From an uncultured Bacteroidota bacterium (GTDB lineage Bacteria > Bacteroidota > Bacteroidia > Chitinophagales > Saprospiraceae), in contig CACLQQ010000013.1 of the NCBI GenBank assembly GCA_902609095.1, forward strand, positions 1 to 46,081: a DNA stretch of 46,081 nt. The letters are read 5' to 3'. The notes under the pieces are model-generated. The model saw only the letters and a list, made by a program, of their open reading frames with translations, was not told the DNA's origin and did not search any database. Every line of letters starts with the position of its first letter. Within the stretch, counting starts at the first letter, position 1. The position numbers and the translations under genes were made by a program. This document shows, one piece after another, positions 10,133 through 19,133 of this stretch.

Positions 10133-10725
10133 AATCTAAGACTACCTTAGGTCTGGAACTACCAACTGACCCTCGATGGGTTAATATGACTGAAAAGTCA
10201 TTAGAAGAGATTCTAACGGATCATGCCTACTGCGAACAAAAAGCTACAACAACTTGCATCAGTTTAGTACAGATGTATCCTGAGCTCGATATGCTCATAG
10301 ATGAGATCATGCCTGTAGTAACGGAGGAATGGGGCCACTTTAGACTTGTCATTTCCGAACTGCGCAAGAGAAATTTAACATTGGGTCGTCAGAGAAAAGA
10401 TCTTTACGTCAATGAGCTACTAAAGTTTCAAAAGAAAGGAGGAAGTCATAAAGATAGACTTCTAGAAAGACTGCTTACATGTGCCGTTATAGAGGCACGT
10501 AGTTGTGAGAGGTTTCGACTTTTATCGATAAACTTAGCAGATACTGAGCTCAGACAGTTCTATCACGGATTTATGGTATCTGAAGCTGGGCACTATAAGA
10601 TGTTCCTCAAACTGGCTAAACACTACTGTGGTACTGACAAAGCTCTAAAGCGCTGGGCAGAATATTTAGAGTTCGAAGCACAGCTAATGAAATCAATGTC
10701 ACCAGATGGAACAAGGATTCATTAA
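10117..10725 (+). CDS. miaE: tRNA-(ms2io6A)-hydroxylase MiaE
   Basis: The 202-residue product matches MiaE, the ferritin-like di-iron monooxygenase that hydroxylates the isopentenyl side chain of ms2i6A-37 in tRNAs reading UNN codons, using oxygen. The four-helix iron ligands are visible: Glu40 in AYCEQKA, Glu/His in EEWGHF, Glu in IEARSCERF, and Glu/His in SEAGHYKMF. The ATG at 10117 lies inside the end of the upstream hypothetical gene (16-base overlap). It faces the PD40-SPOR gene on the opposite strand with only 55 bases between. The need for oxygen fits an aerobic or microaerobic organism. Confidence 0.92.
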   Translation: MSESVKSKTTLGLELPTDPRWVNMTEKSLEEILTDHAYCEQKATTTCISLVQMYPELDMLIDEIMPVVTEEWGHFRLVISELRKRNLTLGRQRKDLYVNELLKFQKKGGSHKDRLLERLLTCAVIEARSCERFRLLSINLADTELRQFYHGFMVSEAGHYKMFLKLAKHYCGTDKALKRWAEYLEFEAQLMKSMSPDGTRIH

Positions 10726-10751
10726 AAAAAGGATTGTGCGAATGCATAACC
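10724..10751 (-). terminator. Intrinsic terminator of the PD40-SPOR gene
   Basis: Read on the minus strand, GGTTATGC, loop ATTC and GCACAATCC form a stem with one internal mismatch and one wobble, followed at once by seven T residues. It sits 29 bases beyond the stop of the minus-strand gene that ends at 10781 and just after the miaE stop on the other strand. Confidence 0.55.
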
Positions 10752-10780
10752 TCTTGATATATATTGTAAGTTAATTTAGC

Positions 10781-12817
10781 TTATCGTGTCGTAACTCTCC
10801 TAAGAACGCCGCTCTCATCAACAACTAACTCTGCATCCGTCCACCCTCTATTACGAGCTTTGATCTGCGCCTTTTTAGCTTCTTCTATTGACTGGAATCC
10901 ACCAACCACAAAAATGGTCCAGTCCCCTTTGGTCCATTGTTCTAATCGTCCAACATCTTTAATAGCCTCTACATTGAATTGTAATGGATCGTTATATGCG
11001 CCCAGTTTCACTTTATAATGGCTTTCAGCTGCATAATGATCTCTGAAAGCATTAGGGTTGTAACTGTTGGTTGTTGAGGACGCATTAAGTAGTTCGAAAT
11101 TAGATACACTTAATACATCTGCTGTGATAAAAGCGTCATTAAAGCCAGCACTCTTTACACTTGGCAAGAGGCTCTCCGCTTCAGATCTTGAATTATAATA
11201 ACCCAATCTGATTTTTACTGCGCTTGATTTGAAAAATCTATATAGGTTGCCATATCCCGCTAAATTAGAGTAGTTAGATATTGCTCCTTCTGATTGAGCG
11301 AGAGACGCTAACTGAATGAAATATACTTCTCTGCTATCATCTTCTTCAGATGTAATAATACCCGTCAGCGTTGCACCTGACAAATCAAACAAAGCTTCCT
11401 CGTACATAATAGTCTCAGAACTACTCACAGCTACGACCGAAGGTTCTACTAAATCCGTTGATAATCCAACAGCTTCCTCAATTTTAGGTTTATTTCGCTC
11501 TACCAACTCTTGTAAGTTAACTGCCGGTGGCACTTCCATAGCCAACAATTGCTCTTTCTGGGTCATTGGATATGCTACATAGATATCGTCCTTACCACGT
11601 CCACCTAATCTATTAGAGCTCACATAATAAGCTCCCGTACTTTGATCTTTAGTTAAGTAATAATCATCTGACGGAGAGTTGATACCCTTACCCATATTTT
11701 CTGCAGGTATCCATCCGTCATCAACAACTGAAGAGGAGAATACATCATAACCACCTAAACCTTGCTTATAATCTGAAGAGAAGTACAGCTGCTCTCCATC
11801 AAAATATGGAGTGATTTCATTACCTGGGGAATTAATTGCTGGACCAAGGTTTTCAGGAGAAGACCATCTACCATCTCGTAAATAACTAACATAAATATCA
11901 AATCCACCCTGTCCGCCAGGTCGGTTAGATGAAAAGTATAAAGCACTTCCACTAAATCCTAATGAAGGGAATGCATAACTATACTCGACTTCATTATATG
12001 GAAATGGCTTAGCAGCTCCAAAATCTCCAGTAGGATCAGTAAAAGCAAAGTAGATGCTCATATCTGATTCATCTGAGAATACATAATTCGATGATTTGGT
12101 GAAGTTGTTCCGTGTAAAGGCAACCATTCTTCCATCACGAGAATAACTCAATGGACCTAGATTGAACAACTCCTTGTGATCAGGACGGAGAAAGCTCACA
12201 CTACTATCGGCCATTAGTTCCTTAGGAGCAATGTATAGCTGATTTCCTTTTCGAGTAATATAACTTTCATTCTTCTTATCATTATCTCTCTTGAGATCCT
12301 CTCTAAATGAAGCGAATACGATTTGGTCATTGAAAAAGGTTGCTCCTATGTCAGATTCAGTAGAGTTTCCTGTGTAGGCAATGACATCATATTTTTCTGC
12401 TGCTTGGAGTAACTCCTTTGCATATTCGTTGCTGGTGATCCAATAGTCTGCTTGATCAGAATTCACCTCAGTATACATAGCATACCAAGATGACGCTTGA
12501 CCATATAGTCCTACTTTCTTAAGAGTGTGCGCATAATTCAACTGATACTCAGCATTCAAATCATCTGATAACTCAAATGCCTTTTCATATGCTTTAAGAG
12601 CATCCAAAGGATTATTAGTCATTCTATAAGCCTCAGCAAGCTGTGCAAAAGCATATGCATTTTCTGGCTCCATCGAAACAATGGACATATAATTTTTAAT
12701 CGCAAGGTCAAAAGCCTTTAATGAAAGAAGTTTATCAGCTTTTTTAATGCTTTTTTGTGCCGTCCCTAAAGAAGCGAAGCAAACCATGAAAGCGAGTAAA
12801 ACAGATCGAATCAACAT
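10781..12817 (-). CDS. TPR-PD40-SPOR envelope protein
   Basis: This 678-residue exported protein has a signal peptide (residues 1-20, FASLGTAQ), TPR repeats (about 22-130, with NAYAFAQLAEAYRMTNNP), a WD40-like/PD40 propeller (about 145-425, repeats such as ALYFSSNRPGGQGGFDIYV and QLYFSSDYKQGLGGYDVF), a low-complexity linker, and two C-terminal SPOR-like repeats (about 498-570 with VYFIQLASL, and 604-672 with YKVKLGAYNDP). The TPR-PD40 part is like PorE-type proteins of Bacteroidota, but the OmpA peptidoglycan domain is replaced by SPOR-like repeats, which usually bind denuded glycan strands. A role in tethering an outer-membrane or periplasmic complex to peptidoglycan is inferred. It is monocistronic, with a TATATTTG box upstream. 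Confidence 0.8.
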   Translation of the reverse strand: MLIRSVLLAFMVCFASLGTAQKSIKKADKLLSLKAFDLAIKNYMSIVSMEPENAYAFAQLAEAYRMTNNPLDALKAYEKAFELSDDLNAEYQLNYAHTLKKVGLYGQASSWYAMYTEVNSDQADYWITSNEYAKELLQAAEKYDVIAYTGNSTESDIGATFFNDQIVFASFREDLKRDNDKKNESYITRKGNQLYIAPKELMADSSVSFLRPDHKELFNLGPLSYSRDGRMVAFTRNNFTKSSNYVFSDESDMSIYFAFTDPTGDFGAAKPFPYNEVEYSYAFPSLGFSGSALYFSSNRPGGQGGFDIYVSYLRDGRWSSPENLGPAINSPGNEITPYFDGEQLYFSSDYKQGLGGYDVFSSSVVDDGWIPAENMGKGINSPSDDYYLTKDQSTGAYYVSSNRLGGRGKDDIYVAYPMTQKEQLLAMEVPPAVNLQELVERNKPKIEEAVGLSTDLVEPSVVAVSSSETIMYEEALFDLSGATLTGIITSEEDDSREVYFIQLASLAQSEGAISNYSNLAGYGNLYRFFKSSAVKIRLGYYNSRSEAESLLPSVKSAGFNDAFITADVLSVSNFELLNASSTTNSYNPNAFRDHYAAESHYKVKLGAYNDPLQFNVEAIKDVGRLEQWTKGDWTIFVVGGFQSIEEAKKAQIKARNRGWTDAELVVDESGVLRRVTTR

Positions 12818-12881
12818 ATTCGAGAATTTATATTATTTACGTATTCATCTATGCCCACAACATAGAGCCCTGGACCATCCG

Positions 12882-12889
12882 CAAATATA
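12882..12889 (-). promoter_or_regulatory. Putative -7 box TATATTTG
   Basis: On the minus strand this matches the Bacteroidota -7 consensus TAnnTTTG and lies about 65 bases upstream of the ATG at 12817. No clear -33 TTTG is present at the usual distance. Confidence 0.45.
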
Positions 12890-12932
12890 TTAAATATATT
12901 CAGAATATGTAATCTTATGGCTATCTGATATA

Positions 12933-13907
12933 TTAATCCGATGCACGATCAAAATATCCCATGGCACCAATGATAATGATACCTGCGATCATAGCACCTA
13001 CAACCATAGCTGTCTTAGGATCATTATATAAGGAATAATTGGATGGTAAGAGATTCAATTCACTCACAATCTTAAAGGTCTCAAGCTCAGGTAACACAGT
13101 AGAATTAATCGTGACTAAGGTATCATTGACCCTATCATACGCCGTATCAATCAATTTCCAAGGCCAGAGTTTATTGAGCGATCCGAGTAATACACCAATC
13201 AATAAAGCCATAGTAGATTGCTCATAATTCTTGAACATATAAGACAGGAGTCTCGCAAAGGAAAACAGTCCTACCAAAACGCCCGCTATCATCGCTCCAA
13301 TCATCAATAACTCTCCAGAACCAAAATCAAACTTGAACACACTCTTCAGAGCTCCCATAACAGTATGATATAAGCCAAACAAGAGCAAAATAAAACTACC
13401 AGAGACACCTGGAAGCATCAATGCACTTACCACAATCGAACCTACGAAAAAAATATAAATCAAATTCTCCGATCCCTCTGCTGGAGATATGGTAGTAATA
13501 AAATAAGAAATTATTGCCCCGATTAATCCAAGGATGACATGCTTGAAGTTCCAACTCACATCTCGACCCAGCAAGAAAGCAGATGCGAGAACTAAACCAA
13601 AGAAGAATCCCCAAAGGATTTCTTTCTCAGTTTCTAAAAAGTGAGTAATAACTAAGACCCCAAAAACAATACCTACTGCCATGCCTGAAAGCAAGGTGGT
13701 TAAGAACTGACCGTTGATCGCTTTCCAAAAAGCACCAAAATCTGAAAACAACAGTTTCAAATTAGTTGGAGTGATAGACTTAATAGTTTCAATAAGTTCC
13801 TGATAGATTCCTGTGATGAACGCAATAGTTCCTCCAGACACTCCAGGTATTGCCTCAGCAACTCCCATACAGGCCCCTTTAATGATTAATGCGATTGTAT
13901 TTCTCAA
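12933..13907 (-). CDS. DUF368 membrane protein (PopT-type C55-P translocase family)
   Basis: The 324-residue protein has about eight or more hydrophobic segments and the internal duplication of the DUF368 family: AEAIPGVSGGTIAFITGIYQ near residue 17 and LMLPGVSGSFILLLFGLY near 160. Members have been assigned as undecaprenyl-phosphate translocases (PopT), which return the lipid carrier across the cytoplasmic membrane for reuse in peptidoglycan and O-antigen synthesis. It ends a long minus-strand run that also encodes UppP, which makes undecaprenyl phosphate, so the two steps of carrier recycling are encoded within about 7 kb. The gap to the phospholipase-like gene upstream is 64 bases with no clear promoter. 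Family certain; activity taken from homologues. Confidence 0.85.
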   Translation of the reverse strand: MRNTIALIIKGACMGVAEAIPGVSGGTIAFITGIYQELIETIKSITPTNLKLLFSDFGAFWKAINGQFLTTLLSGMAVGIVFGVLVITHFLETEKEILWGFFFGLVLASAFLLGRDVSWNFKHVILGLIGAIISYFITTISPAEGSENLIYIFFVGSIVVSALMLPGVSGSFILLLFGLYHTVMGALKSVFKFDFGSGELLMIGAMIAGVLVGLFSFARLLSYMFKNYEQSTMALLIGVLLGSLNKLWPWKLIDTAYDRVNDTLVTINSTVLPELETFKIVSELNLLPSNYSLYNDPKTAMVVGAMIAGIIIIGAMGYFDRASD

Positions 13908-13971
13908 TTGTATTAGGTTTAGTTATTTCTTAAAAGATGAGTTTCCTTTTGTATCTTGTTGTCTTCAACAA

Positions 13972-15054
13972 TTATGGCTTGGACAATCGAACCCAACTCA
14001 GGTGTCGACCTTCATTTTCCCAAGCTGTATACCATATAGATCCTAATGCAGTGATAGATTTACGCATCTGCGTTTCAACCATATCTTCCATTTTGTCCTG
14101 ATAGACCTTAGCGTAAGGGTCACATTGTAACCTCATGACTGAAGCACCTCGTTTATCATAGCAGTACTGCTGATCTTCAGGCCATGATTGGGTAAGTTCT
14201 TTTTCTATAGATAATCTCTTATCTACCAACTCATGCGTATCTAAGACGACATCCCAAACATAATCGCCTATGTCCTCTATGTACCGAGCCTTATCTACGA
14301 ATAGGTCGTACTCCTGAAATGCAAACGACTCAGGAATCCTGGATTCCCAAAATTCATGAATTCCATTCTGCCCGGTTAGTTGACCATCATAGTTCTCTGT
14401 GGTATGCAAAGACACATGAGCATCTGATATATAATGTCCAATCTCCGAACTATACTTGAGGATGGCCTCGACATTCTGATCAGCAAAAGCTTGTTCTAAT
14501 CGATAGTAACAATATGTGAGATGATAAGGCGATATGCCATGTTCAGATAATTTATCGATAATAGAAACCTCCATTACTTTACGGGACTCATTCTCAACAT
14601 CAGACTTCAATTTTCCATCAGACAAAATCTCAGTCCATTGATCCTGATAGTTCACATAAATGGCATTCTCGAGAAAGCTTGTGATAGAGTCGAAGTATTC
14701 TATCTCTACTGTTCTTAGACCTCTAATGTCATCTACGATGATTTCAGCTTGTTCAAAAATAATTTCTGAGATTGAGCGACCCTTGAGTAATTCATATTGT
14801 TCCCAATAATCTAAATCGATGTAGTGTCTGGCTTCTTCAGCATTGACAGCGTATCTTCTCCTATCTGGATCAATCGAATGATACTCTATGTACTCTATGT
14901 GAGTCTTATAAAATCCATAGAACTCTAAAGGCAAAGTATAAACTGCGGTGCGATTGATCAATCTATGTCCGAAAAATCCCCAATATTCCGATGATCTAAA
15001 AGAGAATAAACTAAAAACGACTAAGAACCCGACTACAAGAAAAGATCTACGCAT
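13972..15054 (-). CDS. Zinc-dependent phospholipase C-like protein
   Basis: The 360-residue product has an N-terminal signal segment (FLVVGFLVVFSLFSF) followed directly by YWGFFGHRLINR, where the mature N-terminal Trp and His would bind zinc as in phospholipase C/S1-P1-type enzymes. Further likely ligands lie in ARHYIDLDYW and in SEIGHYISDAHVSLHTTENY plus HEFWESR. These are secreted phosphodiesterases of phospholipids or single-stranded nucleic acids; the substrate here is unknown. The start overlaps the gldG stop by 8 bases, so it is probably translated with gldG. Why a hydrolase should be coupled to gldG is not clear. Confidence 0.82.
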   Translation of the reverse strand: MRRSFLVVGFLVVFSLFSFRSSEYWGFFGHRLINRTAVYTLPLEFYGFYKTHIEYIEYHSIDPDRRRYAVNAEEARHYIDLDYWEQYELLKGRSISEIIFEQAEIIVDDIRGLRTVEIEYFDSITSFLENAIYVNYQDQWTEILSDGKLKSDVENESRKVMEVSIIDKLSEHGISPYHLTYCYYRLEQAFADQNVEAILKYSSEIGHYISDAHVSLHTTENYDGQLTGQNGIHEFWESRIPESFAFQEYDLFVDKARYIEDIGDYVWDVVLDTHELVDKRLSIEKELTQSWPEDQQYCYDKRGASVMRLQCDPYAKVYQDKMEDMVETQMRKSITALGSIWYTAWENEGRHLSWVRLSKP

Positions 15055-16717
15055 ATTTCTTTTTCCTATACCAGTTCCAAAGAATGGTTGACAGCCAACT
15101 CAAAAGAATAGGAAGTCCTATCATAAAGAAATAATAGTAGTACTTACGATCATCAAATGCCTTGCGATCTATAATCCTAGCAGAATTCAGACTTTTAGTA
15201 TTTCCTAAATATTGATCCCCATGTAACAACAGCTCCAAAGATTCTGCTATCCATAAGAGATTACCGCGGTATAGTTTGCGCTCCCAAGAATTATACCCTA
15301 CCGGAAATAACGATCCATCAGTTGATAACTTCGGTAATACGATCTGTAGATCTCCAACTACGATCTGCTTGGCTCGATCTACTCCATCTATAAATTCAGC
15401 ATTAGTTGAACTGAGGAACTCCGCATCACTTGTAGATAGTCGATTATTGAAATAAGATTCTTGAGGACCCTCTACCATAATGGCAATATCACGCTCTGGC
15501 CCACTGAACGAAGCAACATCTGGCTCGATCCTCAACATATCAAAAGTCAAAATACGCAAATCCTGAGTGTACTTACTCCGTACAGAACTCGTCAATAATG
15601 GGACCGATCTTAATCCAGGTTTAGCCTCTAAAGGAGATACTGATGTTGCAAAGAAGCTTATTACTTCCGCCTGACTCATCGGATGTACTGAATTATTAGG
15701 AAAGAGTACTGGATGATGAGGATAGTCAATGAATATGGTTTTGGACTGTCCTCCCTCAATTCCTACAACCTGTGGAATCTGACTACATCTCAAATCCTGT
15801 AAGAGATATGGCTCGGTCTTAGAGCCATACTTGAACAATTGGTCTTCTATAACTAATTGTCTTGGAGAGGCTGGATACTGACCATACTCTCCAATCGAAT
15901 CAATAGAAATGTCATACTTATCAATAAACCAAATTACAGGGATGGATCTCATTAATGCTTGATCAGCTACTAATTGGATAGTGCGATCTATTTCAAACTT
16001 ATGGTTAGAGACCATCAATCCTTGCAGGGTATCTATATTGATCATCACAACATTAGGATCCATTGGAATAAAAAAGTAGTTCCCCAGTTTGCCATTAGCA
16101 TTATTCAAACCTGCCGCAATCAGCTTTTTGGAATCGCCCATGACACCCACTAATCCATTACTATTAATCTTGAGGTCTCGGATGGTTTTATTTAACTTTT
16201 GTTCTAAGCCAATTTCAGATTGAGAGATAGCATCTTGCTCCGATTGACCAGGTTTTTTATCACCTAATAGATCGATGAATATGGTCCGCTGTCTATCACT
16301 AACTGACAGGTAAGGATATAAGAAACTTTGATTTAGTTCATCTTTAGTGGAGACTTTACGCGAAATGGGATAAACTCCATATGATCTTAAGTAACGCTGT
16401 AAATCTTGTCTCTCCTGTGCACTCCCTTCGCTCGGATCGATATACGTCAATCTAATTGAGCTACTTTGGCTTCTTAAGTTCCTTAGTAATTGATCTATAA
16501 AGCTCCTATACTTTTTGAATTGAATAGGGATATCTCCATCTAAGAATACAGTAATCTCTATGGGGTCTTTCAAATCACTAATGAGCTCTTTGGATTGTTC
16601 ACTTAGTGAGTACTTTTTATCTGATGTCAAATCAAACCTGATATCGAGCCTATGAATTATGAGGTTCAGAATCAGTAATCCTATAATTAAAACACCAATC
16701 TTTAATACCCTACTCAT
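15047..16717 (-). CDS. gldG: Gliding motility ABC transporter substrate-binding protein GldG
   Basis: The 556-residue product has one N-terminal membrane segment (about 5-20, VLIIGLLILNLIIH), a long extracytoplasmic region starting RFDLTSDKKYSLSEQSKEL as in GldG/ABC-associated proteins, and a C-terminal membrane segment (about 530-548) followed by WYRKKK. Length agrees with GldG (about 560). It works with GldA and GldF in an ABC transporter needed for gliding in Flavobacterium; the cargo is unknown. The start overlaps the gldF stop by 4 bases. Confidence 0.9.
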   Translation of the reverse strand: MSRVLKIGVLIIGLLILNLIIHRLDIRFDLTSDKKYSLSEQSKELISDLKDPIEITVFLDGDIPIQFKKYRSFIDQLLRNLRSQSSSIRLTYIDPSEGSAQERQDLQRYLRSYGVYPISRKVSTKDELNQSFLYPYLSVSDRQRTIFIDLLGDKKPGQSEQDAISQSEIGLEQKLNKTIRDLKINSNGLVGVMGDSKKLIAAGLNNANGKLGNYFFIPMDPNVVMINIDTLQGLMVSNHKFEIDRTIQLVADQALMRSIPVIWFIDKYDISIDSIGEYGQYPASPRQLVIEDQLFKYGSKTEPYLLQDLRCSQIPQVVGIEGGQSKTIFIDYPHHPVLFPNNSVHPMSQAEVISFFATSVSPLEAKPGLRSVPLLTSSVRSKYTQDLRILTFDMLRIEPDVASFSGPERDIAIMVEGPQESYFNNRLSTSDAEFLSSTNAEFIDGVDRAKQIVVGDLQIVLPKLSTDGSLFPVGYNSWERKLYRGNLLWIAESLELLLHGDQYLGNTKSLNSARIIDRKAFDDRKYYYYFFMIGLPILLSWLSTILWNWYRKKKYA

Positions 16718-17451
16718 ATGGACTTGAGTTTATGAGTTAATAAAGCATAGGTGCCTAATATGAATAATAGACAGATTGACCCCAGATAAACAATTGTAGA
16801 TAATGGTAAGACACCTTTACTTAGATCATCTGACCTACCCGCAAAACCAAGAGACCGAATAAGGTATCCCGTTGAATCATCTAATGAAAACAACTCTGCG
16901 GCGTACTCAAAGCCGTAATAAAACAAGAAGCCAATAACAATGGCGACGATAACAGAAGTAGCCAACTCCTCAGAGACTACAGATGCAAACAAAGAGAACG
17001 AGATGTAACAAGCACCCAGCAAAAACAAGCCAATGAACGACCCTAAAAGCGCTTGATAATCTAACGGGACATTAGGGCTCACGTCGTTCAGTACTGTAAT
17101 CATTGGTATAGCCAAAACCAAGAGCACCATGCAAAATATCACTGCCGCCAAAAACTTGGCAAGGGTAATATGGAACATTGACGTTGGAAGAGATTGCAGG
17201 GTCTCTATGGTATCATGCTTAAACTCCTGGCTAAATAAACCTACACTAAGCAAAGGAAGAATAAATAACAAAAGAAACGAGGCCATCTCAAAGAATAGGT
17301 CTGGGTCAGCATATCCATAATCCCAAAAGTTACTACCGGGCAATACCCATAAAAAGAGACCTGATATTAAGAAAAATGCCGATATGGCGATTACTCCTAC
17401 CCATGAAGAAAGCAAGGTGTTAAGCTCCTTGTATATTAATGCTATTCTCAT
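16714..17451 (-). CDS. gldF: Gliding motility ABC transporter permease GldF
   Basis: The 245-residue integral membrane protein has six hydrophobic segments and the ABC-2 permease pattern (LFSQEFKHDTIETLQSLP after the second segment, which would contact the ATPase). It is encoded between gldA and gldG with 4-base overlaps on both sides, a tightly coupled arrangement. It should form the membrane channel of the Gld ABC complex. Confidence 0.9.
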   Translation of the reverse strand: MRIALIYKELNTLLSSWVGVIAISAFFLISGLFLWVLPGSNFWDYGYADPDLFFEMASFLLLFILPLLSVGLFSQEFKHDTIETLQSLPTSMFHITLAKFLAAVIFCMVLLVLAIPMITVLNDVSPNVPLDYQALLGSFIGLFLLGACYISFSLFASVVSEELATSVIVAIVIGFLFYYGFEYAAELFSLDDSTGYLIRSLGFAGRSDDLSKGVLPLSTIVYLGSICLLFILGTYALLTHKLKSI

Positions 17452-18332
17452 GAACTATGGAATAAGTCTGTCAGATTCTGTTCCTTGAGTCGTAACTCAA
17501 GAATATAATTGCCTGTAGCTGCAAGTTGCTGAAAAACCACTTGTCTTGAATCCATTCCTTCAACAGATCTAATCTCATACTCATTTTTTGACAACTCCTT
17601 AATGTCTGCGATACTCGGTTCATCTTTCAAGAATTTTATATCTAAACTCTTAGCTGTAGTCATAAAGAAGGAGATGGTAGATAGATCCTGATCTACCAAT
17701 CTATTATCTGAGGAAATCACTCCATCAGATATGAATAAGACACGATCACATAATGCCTCAATCTCTTGCATCAAGTGACTGGACAATATAATTATCCGAC
17801 CATGGCTCATACTCCTCAATAGCTGTCTGTACTGCAATATCTGCTTAGGGTCTAATCCATTTATAGGTTCATCCAGAATTAATATTTCAGGATCATTTAA
17901 TAAAGCAGATGCCAGCCCAACCCTTTGTTTGTATCCCTTAGAAAGCTGATATATCTTCAAATGTGACTTGTCGGATATTCCAACTTGATTAATGACTTCC
18001 TCTATTTTTATCTTAGGATTATTAATACTGTAATGCAATGCTATATAACTCAGATATTCCTTGACATACATCTGCGGATACAAAGGATTACGCTCAGACA
18101 AGAACCCTACCTTCTTTTTAAACTCTTGCAGGTTCTCAATCTCAACGTCCTGATATATAATTGAACCTGAATAGTCTTGTGTGATACCACTTAAGATTTT
18201 GAGCATAGTGGTTTTACCAACCCCATTCTCTCCAAGTAATCCTACTATATCACCTGTATTCAATCGTACATTGATGCCGCCAAGTACGTTATAGCCATCG
18301 AATGACTTTTGTATATCTACAAGCTGTAGCAT
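17448..18332 (-). CDS. gldA: Gliding motility ABC transporter ATPase GldA
   Basis: The 294-residue product is an ABC ATPase with Walker A GENGVGKTT (34-42), Q-loop region, signature LSKGYKQR, Walker B ILILDEPINGLDP and switch His in SSHLMQE, plus a C-terminal extension of about 80 residues usual for GldA-type ATPases. It powers the GldFG membrane part. In Flavobacterium johnsoniae gldA lies apart from gldFG; here all three are contiguous. It starts 72 bases after truB, so transcription may come from the ftsX end or from a promoter in that gap. Confidence 0.9.
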   Translation of the reverse strand: MLQLVDIQKSFDGYNVLGGINVRLNTGDIVGLLGENGVGKTTMLKILSGITQDYSGSIIYQDVEIENLQEFKKKVGFLSERNPLYPQMYVKEYLSYIALHYSINNPKIKIEEVINQVGISDKSHLKIYQLSKGYKQRVGLASALLNDPEILILDEPINGLDPKQILQYRQLLRSMSHGRIIILSSHLMQEIEALCDRVLFISDGVISSDNRLVDQDLSTISFFMTTAKSLDIKFLKDEPSIADIKELSKNEYEIRSVEGMDSRQVVFQQLAATGNYILELRLKEQNLTDLFHSS

Positions 18333-18369
18333 TAGTATTGATTATTCATGAGCTCTAATAGGCTGTAAC

Positions 18370-18384
18370 GAGTGATATGCACTC
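18370..18384. repeat. Short hairpin between truB and gldA
   Basis: GAGTG and CACTC pair around a five-base loop in the 72-base truB-gldA gap. It has no T run. It may modulate read-through or mark an mRNA processing point; evidence is weak. Confidence 0.3.
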
Positions 18385-18404
18385 AATAATATATGCCAAG
18401 ATAA

Positions 18405-19133
18405 TCATATATATAAATTTGATATATAAGAAACCAAATCTTCTAATTGCCACGCTTCATCAACTTGATAAGGGCCAATACTCCTGCGTCTTAACTTGCT
18501 GAGATATACCCCATTATTGAGTAATCTACCCATATCATAGGCAAGTGATCTTATGTAAGTACCTTTAGAACAGGCAACTTCAAACGAAACTTCAGGAAGC
18601 TCAATTTCTCCTAATTCAAATGAATGAATATGGATAGACCGAGGTTCAACATTAGTTTTTTTTCCTTTCCGAGCTAACTTATAAAGAGGCACTCCATTTT
18701 TTTTAATGGAACTATACATAGGTGGCAACTGTTCTATAGTTCCTGTAAGTTGCTCAGCCGCTGATAATAACTGGGCTCTACTATATTGTTGTTGAGGATA
18801 GTACACATCCATAGGTAACTCAGCATCATAACTGGGAGTAGTTCCCCATATCCTCATCTTACCAGAATAGGATTTATCATGAATCATTAAAGATTCAATC
18901 TTCTTAGTATACTTAGAAAAGCATAATAATAGTAATCCAGAAGCTAATGGGTCTAGTGTCCCTGCATGTCCGATTTTATATTTTTTCTGACCTAACTTAT
19001 GACGTATAGCATATCTCAACTTATTAACTACATCAAATGAAGTCCACTGAAGAGGCTTATCGATTAAGAACATACCCCCCTCTTTCAAGTCAAAAATATC
19101 AAAATAAGAACCAGAGGGAAAAACTCTATCCAT
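18405..19133 (-). CDS. truB: tRNA pseudouridine(55) synthase TruB
   Basis: The 242-residue enzyme makes pseudouridine 55 in the T-loop of most tRNAs. The catalytic Asp is residue 61 in KIGHAGTLDPLASGLL; other family blocks are LIDKPLQWTSFDVVNKLR, the PPMYSSIKKNGVPLYKLAR substrate loop and SKGTYIRSLAYDMG. The C-terminal PUA domain is missing, as in many Bacteroidota homologues. The start overlaps the uppP stop by 8 bases. Residues 1-20 form an unusual lead, so the true start could be Met21. Confidence 0.93.
   Translation of the reverse strand: MDRVFPSGSYFDIFDLKEGGMFLIDKPLQWTSFDVVNKLRYAIRHKLGQKKYKIGHAGTLDPLASGLLLLCFSKYTKKIESLMIHDKSYSGKMRIWGTTPSYDAELPMDVYYPQQQYSRAQLLSAAEQLTGTIEQLPPMYSSIKKNGVPLYKLARKGKKTNVEPRSIHIHSFELGEIELPEVSFEVACSKGTYIRSLAYDMGRLLNNGVYLSKLRRRSIGPYQVDEAWQLEDLVSYISNLYI

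Noticed and set aside
13813-14046. Small plus-strand frame across the DUF368/phospholipase gap
   Set aside because: It overlaps both genes antisense and its translation mirrors the DUF368 start; no independent support.
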